The translations under genes and the position numbers were made by a program. Of a DNA stretch of 64,000 nucleotides, positions 28,769 through 37,685 are shown piece after piece. The notes under the pieces are model-generated. The model searched no databases. It was given only the letters and a program-made list of their open reading frames with translations, and had not been told where the DNA came from. How positions within the stretch are numbered: the stretch's first letter is position 1; each line of letters opens with the position of its first letter. Origin of the DNA: Photobacterium halotolerans DSM 18316 (GTDB taxonomy: Bacteria > Pseudomonadota > Gammaproteobacteria > Enterobacterales > Vibrionaceae); assembly GCF_000425165.1 (NCBI RefSeq), contig NZ_KE384319.1, forward strand, positions 800,216-864,215, given 5' to 3'.

Positions 28769-29542
28769 TTATTTCGTGGTATAGCCGCCATTGACCAAAA
28801 TCGTCTGACCTGTCATCCACCAGCCGTCCGAGACCATGAATACGATCCAGGGAGCGATATCTTCGATATCAGTCAGACCGGTTTTTGAGAACGGGGAAAG
28901 TGCCGCAGCCGTTTTATGGTATTCAACCGCTTCTTTCTCTTCAGCCGGATAAAAGAAAGGCGTATCCATCGGGCCAGGGCCGATCGCCGTCACTGAAATC
29001 CCCCTCGCACCAAACTCTTTTGACGCCGATCGGGTGAAGTGTTCAACAGGGGCTTTCAGGCCTTCATAAGCCGCATAGAAAGGCGTGTACGCGCCAAGCA
29101 GTGACGTCACAATGGTGCAGATTTTGCCATTATCATTCACATGTTTTCCTGCTTCTTTAAGGAAGAAAAAGGCCGTTTTCACATTGACTGCGCAAGATTG
29201 GTCAAACACAGCCTCTGTCACCTCCATGATCGGCTGTTTTACCACCATACCCACGGTATTGATCGCAATATCAGGCCGCCCCACGGATGCAACAACATCG
29301 TTGAACAGTTTCTCCATTGCCGCCGCTTTGGTTAAATCGGCCTGAAACGCGACGGCCTCTGCGCCGGTAGCCCGGACTGCCGCAATGGTTTCCTCTGCGG
29401 CAGCTTGGGTCTCATCACTGTTATAGTGAATCGCCACAGCTTTTGCGCCTTGCCGCGCGAATTCACGTGCCAGTAACCCCCCCAGGTTTTTCGCCCCACC
29501 CGTAATCAGCACAACTTTACCTTCAATACCATTTCTAGACAT
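28769..29542 (-). CDS. SDR-family oxidoreductase
   Basis: A 257-residue SDR starting at ATG 29542, which follows a GGGAGAGAGA ribosome site; the earlier in-frame ATG at 29572 lacks one. Nucleotide-binding TGGAKNLGG is near residue 12 and the catalytic YEGLK (YxxxK) near 159. It is divergent from a LysR regulator by about 120 bp, with a dyad CTGACAGAACCTGTCGG around 29621, so it is probably LysR-controlled. Substrate unknown. Confidence 0.83.
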   Translation of the reverse strand: MSRNGIEGKVVLITGGAKNLGGLLAREFARQGAKAVAIHYNSDETQAAAEETIAAVRATGAEAVAFQADLTKAAAMEKLFNDVVASVGRPDIAINTVGMVVKQPIMEVTEAVFDQSCAVNVKTAFFFLKEAGKHVNDNGKICTIVTSLLGAYTPFYAAYEGLKAPVEHFTRSASKEFGARGISVTAIGPGPMDTPFFYPAEEKEAVEYHKTAAALSPFSKTGLTDIEDIAPWIVFMVSDGWWMTGQTILVNGGYTTK

Positions 29543-29664
29543 GATCTCTCTCCCTATATCCATTTTCATCACAGCACTGGATGACTATAGTGAGTGATCT
29601 ACACTAGATAAATCCGATTTCCTGACAGAACCTGTCGGCGTATACGAACAATGTCAGAGGCAAG

Positions 29665-30603
29665 ATGGACAGAATCCAGCAAATGGAAGTTTTTATTCAG
29701 GTCCTGGAAAGTGGCAGCTTCACCAAAGCCGCGGAAGCGTTAAATATGCCAAGATCGACAGTTTCGACTGTGATACAGACGCTAGAAAACCGGCTGGGTG
29801 TTCAGTTATTACACCGCACTACCCGCAAACTGACGCCAACTCAGGACGGGCTTCGCTATCTGGACACAGCCAGCCAGGTCGTGCAGAAATTTAACGCTTC
29901 AGAGCGAATGTTTCATACTGCTCCTCATCAGGTACAGGGACGACTGCGTATCGACATGCCCAGCCGGATCGCGCGCCGTATCGTCATACCGGCTCTCCCT
30001 GATTTTTTATCCCGGTATCCCAAAATCAATATCGAACTCAGTATGAAAGACCGGCTGGTCGATCTGGTGGCGGAAGGGGTTGATTGCGTGATCCGGGTCG
30101 GTGAATTATCAGACTCAGAGCTGATCTGCAAAAAGCTCGGCGATCTGGCCATCATTTACTGTGCCAGTCCGGCGTATTTAGCTGAGTTTGGCATGCCGGC
30201 AAACATTGAAGCCTTAAGTCAGCACCATCTCATTCATTACGCCATCCAGATGCCAGCCCAGCAGGCAAGTCTGGCATACCATTCAGATGGGGAAACTGTC
30301 TCGGTGCCCATGCAAAGCCGGGTCACGGTCGACAATGCAGAAGCCTATATTGCCAGCGCCATAGCGGGTATAGGCATTATTGAAATCCCGAAATATGATG
30401 TCCAGCACTTGTTGGAAAACAATACCTTGCAGGAAGTCTTGCCCGACTACCAACCCAACCCCATCCCGCTTTCGTTCCTGTATCCGAGCCGGAAAAACCT
30501 CTCTTTACGGGTTAACGTGTTTCAGGAATGGATCAGCCAGTTGCTGGCGGAAGCCTGCCTGATCAGCGAAAAAACCCAAGTCCGGCATCGCCGCTCACAC
30601 TGA
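29665..30603 (+). CDS. LysR-family transcriptional regulator
   Basis: A 312-residue LysR protein: winged HTH at 1-62 (MEVFIQVLESGSFTKAAEAL, RSTVSTVIQTLE) and a type-2 periplasmic-fold effector domain (about 90-300). The sequence is of the CrgA/DmlR-like branch. It likely controls the divergent SDR gene. Its 3' end overlaps the end of the convergent ampR-like gene by 9 bp. Confidence 0.87.
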   Translation: MDRIQQMEVFIQVLESGSFTKAAEALNMPRSTVSTVIQTLENRLGVQLLHRTTRKLTPTQDGLRYLDTASQVVQKFNASERMFHTAPHQVQGRLRIDMPSRIARRIVIPALPDFLSRYPKINIELSMKDRLVDLVAEGVDCVIRVGELSDSELICKKLGDLAIIYCASPAYLAEFGMPANIEALSQHHLIHYAIQMPAQQASLAYHSDGETVSVPMQSRVTVDNAEAYIASAIAGIGIIEIPKYDVQHLLENNTLQEVLPDYQPNPIPLSFLYPSRKNLSLRVNVFQEWISQLLAEACLISEKTQVRHRRSH

Positions 30604-31488
30604 GGTGCTGCGCGCTTCATTGGCGCAGGCGAGCAACCACTGTTTAAAGAGAATCTGCGCCTGACTCTCTTTCTGCGCATGCAGCCTGGTGAGCCAGTAA
30701 GACCCCTTATGCAGATAAATATCAAACGGCTGCACCAGCTTTTCTTCCATCAGCAGCCTTTCAAACATAACAGGTGGTGCCAGTGCCACACCATAGCCCT
30801 GAATAGCCGTTTCGATCATAGCGATTGAAGAATCAAACACTATGGCACTCAGTATTGCTTTCGGCACTGCCACTTTGGCTTCGTTCAGCCACAGTTGCCA
30901 TTCATCGGGTTGATAGGATCGCAACAAGGTGTGGTTCAACACATCTCTCGGTGAGGACAATGCCTGGCCGATTCCCGGCGGACACAGGACAGTAAACGGC
31001 GCGGGAAAAAGCTCAGTCGCCTCCGTGGCATGCCATCTGCCTTTCCCGAACCGGATCAGATAATCCAGCCCTTCCGCCACCGGATCGGCCCTGTTGTTAT
31101 TGGTCGAGATCCGCAGGTCAATCAGGGGATACCGCGCCTGAAAATCAGCAATTCGGGGAAGCAGCCAGTTCACTGCGAACGTACCGACCACACCCACAGT
31201 GACCACTTCCCGGTGAATGCCCTGCGCCAGCATCTCCAGCACATCAGACAGATTATCGAACGCCCCTTGCACCACAGGCAGCAGCATCATGCCCTCTTCG
31301 GTTAAATTTAACCCCCGTGACTGACGAATAAATAAAGAGACATTCAGCTGTGCTTCCAGCATCTTCACCTGCTGACTGACAGCAGCCTGAGTCACGCACA
31401 ATTCAACCGCGGCCTTGGTAAAGTTCAGATGTTTCGCCGACACAAGAAACGCACGAATAGCATTCAGCGGCAGATGGGTAATATTCAT
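30595..31488 (-). CDS. ampR: AmpR-like LysR regulator
   Basis: A 297-residue LysR protein with the AmpR signature text: LPLNAIRAFLVSAKHLNFTKAAVEL, the effector-domain GVVGTFAVNWLLPRI, STNNNRADPVAEGLDY, and HTLLRSYQPDEWQLWL. AmpR proteins sense cell-wall muropeptides and switch a divergent class C beta-lactamase gene, which is exactly the arrangement here. The intergenic region contains a dyad at 31542-31561. Confidence 0.85.
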   Translation of the reverse strand: MNITHLPLNAIRAFLVSAKHLNFTKAAVELCVTQAAVSQQVKMLEAQLNVSLFIRQSRGLNLTEEGMMLLPVVQGAFDNLSDVLEMLAQGIHREVVTVGVVGTFAVNWLLPRIADFQARYPLIDLRISTNNNRADPVAEGLDYLIRFGKGRWHATEATELFPAPFTVLCPPGIGQALSSPRDVLNHTLLRSYQPDEWQLWLNEAKVAVPKAILSAIVFDSSIAMIETAIQGYGVALAPPVMFERLLMEEKLVQPFDIYLHKGSYWLTRLHAQKESQAQILFKQWLLACANEARSTSV

Positions 31489-31541
31489 TCCTGTGACCTC
31501 AGGCTCTCTGACCCTAGATTTTCTTAATGCTCATATTAGAT

Positions 31542-31561
31542 TTCGCACATTGTGCATCGAA
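31542..31561. promoter_or_regulatory. Candidate AmpR operator
   Basis: Near-palindrome TTCGCACATTGTGCATCGAA (core GCACATTGTGC perfect), centred between the divergent ampR-like and ampC genes. Location and LysR-type symmetry fit an AmpR site. Confidence 0.45.
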
Positions 31562-31640
31562 AAGACACACTTTAACATCCGCTCCGTGTCCATGGTTTTT
31601 CGATGGTTAACATTCACCTTATATTGATGAAGAAGTCACA

Positions 31641-32813
31641 ATGAAAAACACCGTCTGCAATGCAAGATCACTGATTTTCTCTGCTGTAATCCTGGCATCA
31701 GCTGCCGCCCCCGTTCACAGCCAAACGGCAGAAAATAAAGCCCCCCTCAAACAAGTCGTGGATGAACAAGCAGAGCGGTTAATGGCTGCTTACCAGATTC
31801 CGGGCATGGCGTTTGGCATCACCATCAATGGCAAAGCATATTACTACAGCTATGGGCTGGCAGATGTTCAGCGACAGCAGCCTGTGTCGGAGAACACTAT
31901 TTTTGAACTGGGTTCGGTCAGTAAAACCTTTGCCGCAACACTGGCCAGCTATGCCCGGCAGCAAGGAAAACTATCGTTTGACGATCAGGTGTCGAAGTAT
32001 CTACCAGCGCTAAAAGGCAGTGCGGTTGGAAGCACGCCGTTAATTCAGTTAGCCACTTATTCCGCAGGAGGATTGCCGCTTCAGTTTCCTGACAGCGTCA
32101 CGAACCACGCGAGCATGCTGAACTATTACCGCGATTGGCAACCTGCCTTTCCGGCGGGCACCCACAGGCTTTACTCCAATCCGAGCATTGGCCTGTTCGG
32201 TTATATCGCCGCTCAGAGCCTGGGAGATGCCTACCCGGCGCTGATAGAAAACCTCATCCTGCCGGAACTGGGGATGTCCAGCACCTTTGTCAATGTGCCG
32301 GCAACCAAGATGCAGGCATACGCCTTTGGCTACAACGCCGCTGGCGAGGCTGTCAGAGTCAGCCCCGGCGCTCTGGATGCCGAAGCCTACGGTGTTAAAT
32401 CGACCAGTGCAGATATGGTGCGCTATATCGAAGCCAATATCGGGACAGTTTCTGTCCAGCCTCTGATGAAGCAAGCGCTGGCGAATACCAAGACAGGTTA
32501 CTATCGATCCAGTACCCTGACGCAAGGTCTGGCCTGGGAGATGTATGCGTATCCGGTGACCCTGGACACCTTGCTTGCGGGTAATTCCACCGAGACCATT
32601 GTCAACCCGATGCCCATTGATGCAATCGCATCACCCAAGCCTCTGTCAGAGCACATTTGGGTCAACAAAACGGGCTCAACCGGCGGATTCGGCGCTTACG
32701 TGGCGTATGTCCCTGCCGAGCAAACCGGCATAGTAATTCTGGCCAACAAAAATTACCCCAACGCCGAACGTATCAAAGCGGCCTATGCGATTTTGAATGC
32801 TGCCCTGAAATAG
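31641..32813 (+). CDS. ampC: Class C beta-lactamase (AmpC)
   Basis: A 390-residue precursor with a signal peptide (cleavage near VHS-QT, residue 27). All class C motifs are present: SVSK with nucleophile S92 (Ser64 in standard numbering), YSN at 178-180 (Tyr150-x-Asn152), and KTG at 343-345. Overall length and the final EQTGIVILANKNYPN match AmpC. It hydrolyses cephalosporins and other beta-lactams in the periplasm. The divergent AmpR suggests inducible expression. Confidence 0.93.
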   Translation: MKNTVCNARSLIFSAVILASAAAPVHSQTAENKAPLKQVVDEQAERLMAAYQIPGMAFGITINGKAYYYSYGLADVQRQQPVSENTIFELGSVSKTFAATLASYARQQGKLSFDDQVSKYLPALKGSAVGSTPLIQLATYSAGGLPLQFPDSVTNHASMLNYYRDWQPAFPAGTHRLYSNPSIGLFGYIAAQSLGDAYPALIENLILPELGMSSTFVNVPATKMQAYAFGYNAAGEAVRVSPGALDAEAYGVKSTSADMVRYIEANIGTVSVQPLMKQALANTKTGYYRSSTLTQGLAWEMYAYPVTLDTLLAGNSTETIVNPMPIDAIASPKPLSEHIWVNKTGSTGGFGAYVAYVPAEQTGIVILANKNYPNAERIKAAYAILNAALK

Positions 32814-32838
32814 TTCGTCCGCGCTTCAAAATCAGTTG

Positions 32839-32890
32839 CCCTGTGCCCCGCAGCCGGTCAAACCGAAGGGTGCACAGGGTTCTCTTTTTT
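32839..32890 (+). terminator. Rho-independent terminator after ampC
   Basis: Stem CCCTGTGC/GTGCACAGGG with a long loop, followed by TTCTCTTTTTT, 26 bp after the ampC stop. Confidence 0.75.
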
Positions 32891-32918
32891 ACTGCTGACC
32901 ACAACCACAGCTATCAGT

Positions 32919-33338
32919 CTAGGAAGAGGTCTTCTTTTGTACCTCAGCGAGCATAAAGGTTAACTCGTCCACTGAGCCGACCGGATAGGACACCATCTCT
33001 TCAGCATGGACAGTCTGACCCGTTTGCTCTGAAACAAACCTGGCGAGCTGTTCAGGCTGGAGCTGCCCATCGACTGTCCTGAGCCTGTTCAGTTCTTCTT
33101 CACTTAAGGTTTTGGCTGTTCCCGGTAAGTAAATCGTGCCGTAATACAAATCCACCCCGAAAGCGATCAGCCCGGGCACGACAAACAGGAGCAAGCCCGC
33201 CGCATTCAAAACGGCAATAGCCGGATCCACCTGACCGCCCCGCTGGCCTTTTCGTTCCGGGTGTAGCAACACACCGCACCCCGACAGCTGAATGGTTAAT
33301 ATCGCCGTCAAACACATCCCCAATGCCTGCTGCTTCAT
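32919..33338 (-). CDS. Small membrane-associated lipoprotein
   Basis: A 139-residue protein with a signal peptide and lipobox LSGC (Cys21), then a short basic stretch, one TM-like segment (about 48-68, AGLLLFVVPGLIAFGVDLYYGTIYLP split by charged ends) and a hydrophilic C-terminal domain. The HPERKGQRGGxxDP text is shared with small lipoproteins annotated inconsistently in other gammaproteobacteria. Function unknown. Confidence 0.7.
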   Translation of the reverse strand: MKQQALGMCLTAILTIQLSGCGVLLHPERKGQRGGQVDPAIAVLNAAGLLLFVVPGLIAFGVDLYYGTIYLPGTAKTLSEEELNRLRTVDGQLQPEQLARFVSEQTGQTVHAEEMVSYPVGSVDELTFMLAEVQKKTSS

Positions 33339-33452
33339 TTGGCCTCCCTACCCCAGTTAGCCTGAAAAATTTGTTGTCTTTTTTTATGACTGCCAAATTT
33401 AATTATGGCGATAAATAAGCAAGTTGCAGAAAATGTTGGGAATATTCGTCCG

Positions 33453-34865
33453 TCAGCGTCTGACCGATGTGCTGTCCGGAACCCGGCCAGCACAGGTCAC
33501 GCTAGCCATAGCCAGTTTGGTTTCTGCGTAGCGAATTTTTTTCTTTCTGGGACTGGCTAAAAAGTACGCCAGAGTCAGCGGGCCTAACCGGCCCATGAAC
33601 ATCATAAAGATAATGATAAATTCACCAGCAGCGGAAAGATTGCCGGTTAACCCTCTGGACAGGCCCACCGTTCCCAGCGCAGACACGGCTTCGAAGACAA
33701 TATCCAGCATGGGCGCATTTTCACTGAGCAACAATGCAAAAATAGCCAGCCAGGTCACACCGGCAGAGATTAACGTCAGCGCCAGCGCCTTGCTGACGGT
33801 TTCTTTGGTGATTTCGCGTTTAAACACATCCACCGCTTCATCGCGCCGTAAATAGGCGTAAGTCGCTAGAATGAGCACGATAAAGGTCACCACTTTAATC
33901 CCGCTTGCGGTACTCAGCGAGCCGCCACCAATGAACATCAGCACGAGCAGAATCGAGGTGGTCGCATCCTCTAACTGGTCAATGGCCAGGGTATTGAAAC
34001 CTGCCGTACGCGGCGTCACCGCCTGAAACCAGGATGCCAGCCACTTGCCGGACTCACTCAAAGGGGCCAGCGTATTCGGGTTATCGTACTCAATCAGATA
34101 AATGGCGATTAATGCCACCAGATTAATGATGACTGTGCCTGATATCATCATCCGGCTGTATACCGTCAGGCGCGACCAGCAGCGATGGCGCTTGAGATCC
34201 ATCCAGACCGAAAAGCCCAGGCCGCCAATAATGAACAAGCCGGTAATCGTGATATTCACAACAGGATCATCCACATAGGGCATTAAACTGTCTGCACTTA
34301 ACGCAAAACCGGCATTATTGAAAGCGCTGATGGTATAGAAAAACCCGTGAAACAAGCTCGTCTGCCAGCCCAGCTCCTCCCGCCAGTACAGGGTTAACAC
34401 TGTGATACCTATCAGTTCGACGACCAAAGCAAACCCCAGTACGGATTTGGCGGTGGCGGCCAGCGTCGATGAGTCGGTCTGGTTAAAGGCTTCCCGGGCG
34501 ACCGTGCGTTCTAAAAAGCCGATTTTCCCCCCCAGCGCAATTAAGGTCACTATCGCAAAGGTCATTAAACCAAGCCCTCCGCACTGGATAAGCAAGGCAA
34601 TCACGGTTTGGCCAAACAGCGTAAACACTGTGCCCGTATCGACCACCACCAGCCCGGTGACCGTCACCGCTGATGTTGCAGTGAACAGGCTTTGCACCCA
34701 GCTGATAGGCTCGTGAGTGGCAATGGGCAGTTTCAGCAGCCCGGCACCAATAAGAATTAACAATAAAAAGCTGCCACTGAGTATGAAGGGCGGTGCGCCC
34801 AGCAGCTTTTTCCCCGCCTTGGGTTTTCGCTCTATGGGAGAGACGGACGGATGCCACAACACCAT
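33453..34865 (-). CDS. ktrB: Na+-dependent K+ transporter subunit KtrB
   Basis: A 470-residue K+ channel-like transporter with four pore repeats. The selectivity-filter segments are TATSAVTVTGL, FNNAGF, TPRTAGFN and ALGTVGLS, each with the filter glycine. The mobile gate loop of repeat 3 is present (GGGSLSTASGIKV). Length is near Vibrio KtrB (455). It starts 1 bp after ktrA ends, as last gene of an operon that also carries trkH and a KdpDE-like pair. Confidence 0.92.
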   Translation of the reverse strand: MVLWHPSVSPIERKPKAGKKLLGAPPFILSGSFLLLILIGAGLLKLPIATHEPISWVQSLFTATSAVTVTGLVVVDTGTVFTLFGQTVIALLIQCGGLGLMTFAIVTLIALGGKIGFLERTVAREAFNQTDSSTLAATAKSVLGFALVVELIGITVLTLYWREELGWQTSLFHGFFYTISAFNNAGFALSADSLMPYVDDPVVNITITGLFIIGGLGFSVWMDLKRHRCWSRLTVYSRMMISGTVIINLVALIAIYLIEYDNPNTLAPLSESGKWLASWFQAVTPRTAGFNTLAIDQLEDATTSILLVLMFIGGGSLSTASGIKVVTFIVLILATYAYLRRDEAVDVFKREITKETVSKALALTLISAGVTWLAIFALLLSENAPMLDIVFEAVSALGTVGLSRGLTGNLSAAGEFIIIFMMFMGRLGPLTLAYFLASPRKKKIRYAETKLAMASVTCAGRVPDSTSVRR

Positions 34866-34866
34866 G

Positions 34867-35520
34867 TTACACCAGCCTTGGCGCGATATACTTCAGCTCC
34901 GCCCGGGTGCCACAGAGCAGGAGTATATCGTTTTCTTTAAGTAAGAAGTTCGCGTTAATGTCGGTGAACACATCCTGTTCCCGCTTAATCAGAACAGCCT
35001 GCACACTGCCTCTGGCATCACCTAACACCCGGGAAACCGGTGCATCATGCAGCGCTGGCTTGACATGAATTTCCACCACGTATAAGCCATGCCCGATCGC
35101 CAGATAGTTATTGACCATAGGATAATTGAGCGACTGTGCAACGCGGATCCCCATTTCTTCTTCCGGATGAATAATGCGCTGCACGCCCAGCTTCGACACT
35201 ATGGTGTGGTGGGCTTTGGTACTCGCTTTGACCCAGATTTCCTTCACCCCGAGGTTCTTCAGCGCCAGCGTGCACAGCAGGCTCGATTGCATATCTTCGC
35301 CGATCGCCACCAGCACAGCTTCACTGTTGGCCAGGTCCAGTTCCCTTAACGCACTTTCATCGGAGGAGTCGCAGATCACGGCTTGCGTGAGCTCTTCGAC
35401 ATACTTCTCGACAATCTTCGGGTCTCTGTCTACCCCTGTCACCGTATGCCCTAGGTGGATCAATTCCAGGCTGGCAGCCACACCAAAGCGCCCTAAGCCA
35501 ATGACTGTAAAATGTGCCAT
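34867..35520 (-). CDS. ktrA: KtrA, RCK regulatory subunit of KtrAB
   Basis: A 217-residue protein with an RCK/TrkA_N domain (VIGLGRFGVAASLEL, acidic D32 region VDRDPK) and a TrkA_C domain in the last ~80 residues. It forms the ATP/ADP-responsive octameric ring on KtrB. It lies 13 bp after trkH and may also serve that TrkH, since no second TrkA is encoded here. Confidence 0.92.
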   Translation of the reverse strand: MAHFTVIGLGRFGVAASLELIHLGHTVTGVDRDPKIVEKYVEELTQAVICDSSDESALRELDLANSEAVLVAIGEDMQSSLLCTLALKNLGVKEIWVKASTKAHHTIVSKLGVQRIIHPEEEMGIRVAQSLNYPMVNNYLAIGHGLYVVEIHVKPALHDAPVSRVLGDARGSVQAVLIKREQDVFTDINANFLLKENDILLLCGTRAELKYIAPRLV

Positions 35521-35533
35521 TACAATACCTTAA

Positions 35534-36994
35534 TTATTTTTTCCAAAAATGAGGGAGTAGCATTGCCAGAACGGTAAAGTACTCTAATCGACCTAAAATC
35601 ATGGCGAGATTCAAAAACCAGATCCCGGTATCACTGACAGGCTGAAAGTTACTTCCTACCTGACCAAAACCTGGTCCAAGTACATTAATACACGCCACCA
35701 CGGCAGTAAAAGATGACCAGAAATCCAAACCTGTGGCCATTAACAACAAGGTGAAAACCAAAGTGGTAAGCGCGGCTATGGACATAAAAGCCATTACCGC
35801 ATTCGTGATATCTGAAGTGACTACCCGCCCTTGATAACGAATAGGCAAAATCGCCTTGGGATGAAGAAGCTGACGGATTTCGCGTCTGATCACCTTAAAG
35901 GTCAGAATGTCTCTGACTATTTTATTACCGCCCGCGGTTGAGCCTGAACAACCGCCCAAGTAAGCGCAAAAAACGAGAAACAGCGCTGTTGCAGCCGGCC
36001 AGGCACTCAGATCAGCCGCGCCAAACCCTGTGCTGGTGATAAAAGAGATAACGTGAAACATTGCAAAACTGAATGATATCAGTATGTGCTCATAAGCAGA
36101 CTGCCGATACAAATACCAACCCAGGATAAAAGAGAGCGCCAGCACAATCAAAACAAAGACTCGCACTTCTTCATCTCTCAGATAAAGCTTAATTCCTGCC
36201 AAACCAGCCCGGAATACGCGAAAATGCAGCCCGAAATTTATTGCCCCAAGCAACATGAAAACGTTAGAGATCATCAGTATTAAATGACTTTCAAAATGCC
36301 ACATACTGGCGTCATGGGTGGAAAATCCCCCTGTCGAAACCGTGGTAAAACTATGCGCAACAGCATCGTAAGCGGACATTCCCGCCAAATAATATGCAAG
36401 GGCACAAGCGGCAGTAATCGCCAGATACACGCCCCACAAATAGTGGGCTGTTTTAGAAATTCTTGGCGACAGTTTATCGTCTTTTATCGGCCCTGGCGTT
36501 TCGGCTTTGAGTAAACGCATTCCCCCTACGTTGAGCATCGGCAAGACGGCCACAACAAAAATAACAACACCTAATCCGCCCATCCATTGCAAAAACTGAC
36601 GGTACAGAAGAAATGATTTAGGCATATTATCCAGCCCGGATAATATTGTCGCGCCTGTGGTTGTTAACGCACTAATCGATTCAAAGACAGCATCGCTGTA
36701 ATTGACATCCGTCACCAAGTGAATAGGAATGGCACCAAGTATTCCTGTCAGTACCCAAGTTAAACTGGCAAAAATAAGTGCATCGCGAAAGGTAACTTTA
36801 TCCAGTTTGCTTTGACGAAGAATGACAGAAACGATGGCAGAACCTAACACCATAAAGAGCCCTGGCGCTAGGAATAGCCTCGAAATATGATCATTAAAGA
36901 TAAACAGCGAAAGCAGACCAAAACTCAGTTGCACAATACCCATCCAGAGCATAGGCATTGCCAATAAGCGAAAAGTATTTCTGGGGTTAACCAC
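35534..36994 (-). CDS. trkH: TrkH-type potassium transporter
   Basis: A 486-residue membrane protein of the TrkH branch: pore segments SALTTTGATILSG, FTTVSTGGFSTHD, ITSTGFGAADLS and INVLGPGFGQVG. Conserved YLGGCSGSTAGGNKIVR follows repeat 3. It overlaps the response-regulator gene by 8 bp and is followed by ktrAB. Having both a TrkH and a KtrB in one operon is unusual. Confidence 0.9.
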   Translation of the reverse strand: MVNPRNTFRLLAMPMLWMGIVQLSFGLLSLFIFNDHISRLFLAPGLFMVLGSAIVSVILRQSKLDKVTFRDALIFASLTWVLTGILGAIPIHLVTDVNYSDAVFESISALTTTGATILSGLDNMPKSFLLYRQFLQWMGGLGVVIFVVAVLPMLNVGGMRLLKAETPGPIKDDKLSPRISKTAHYLWGVYLAITAACALAYYLAGMSAYDAVAHSFTTVSTGGFSTHDASMWHFESHLILMISNVFMLLGAINFGLHFRVFRAGLAGIKLYLRDEEVRVFVLIVLALSFILGWYLYRQSAYEHILISFSFAMFHVISFITSTGFGAADLSAWPAATALFLVFCAYLGGCSGSTAGGNKIVRDILTFKVIRREIRQLLHPKAILPIRYQGRVVTSDITNAVMAFMSIAALTTLVFTLLLMATGLDFWSSFTAVVACINVLGPGFGQVGSNFQPVSDTGIWFLNLAMILGRLEYFTVLAMLLPHFWKK

Positions 36995-37685
36995 AATTCG
37001 ATTCCTCTAGAACCAAACGATAACCCAGCCCGGATTCCGTTTTAATCAATTGTTGCTCGTCTGCACTGTCATTAAGTTTCTTGCGCAGCTGGCTGACCAA
37101 AATACGCAAATAATGTGTATCATCGCGATGGCTTTTTCCCCAGATCACATCGAGCAGATACGATTGTTTCACCAGTTTGCCCGGATGCAGAATAAGCTGT
37201 TCAACAAAAGCAAATTCCTTCTTTGTTAGCGGTATTTCATGACTGTCCAGCCAGAATTGATGGGTACTTTTTACTATTTTCAGCCTGCCGCAGAGAATTT
37301 CATCATTGGTCACCTGGTCATCAACCAAATCTCTGACCAGCACTTTGATACGCGCGATCAGCTCCTTGATGCCAAAGGGTTTACTCAGATAATCGTTCGC
37401 ACCGGCTTCGAGTAAACGGATCTTTTCTTCTTCCTGATCGCGGGCGGTCAGAATCAGTACCGGGGTTTTATGTGTTTGACGAAGGCTGGCCAAAAAAGCT
37501 GCACCATCGCCATCAGGCAGACCGAGATCCAGAACGACCACATGGGGAGAATACGCCTGAAAGCACGCTGTGGCGGACTGAATACTATCAGCCCCCAGGT
37601 AATCAAATCCCTCAGCGGCAAGCGAAATTCGAATAAAGGTGTGGATCTGAGGCTCATCATCCACCACTAAAATTTTATAGCTCAT
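36987..37685 (-). CDS. KdpE-like response regulator (second copy)
   Basis: A 232-residue OmpR-family regulator with phosphoacceptor D53 (VVLDLGLPDGDG) and lysine in LSKPFGIKEL. The winged helix carries KdpE-like text (GKLVKQSYLLDVIWGKSHRDDTHYLRILVSQLRKKL). It overlaps the upstream kinase by 4 bp and trkH downstream by 8 bp. It is a paralogue of kdpE at 38840 and is predicted to control K+ uptake genes. Confidence 0.9.
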   Translation of the reverse strand: MSYKILVVDDEPQIHTFIRISLAAEGFDYLGADSIQSATACFQAYSPHVVVLDLGLPDGDGAAFLASLRQTHKTPVLILTARDQEEEKIRLLEAGANDYLSKPFGIKELIARIKVLVRDLVDDQVTNDEILCGRLKIVKSTHQFWLDSHEIPLTKKEFAFVEQLILHPGKLVKQSYLLDVIWGKSHRDDTHYLRILVSQLRKKLNDSADEQQLIKTESGLGYRLVLEESNCG

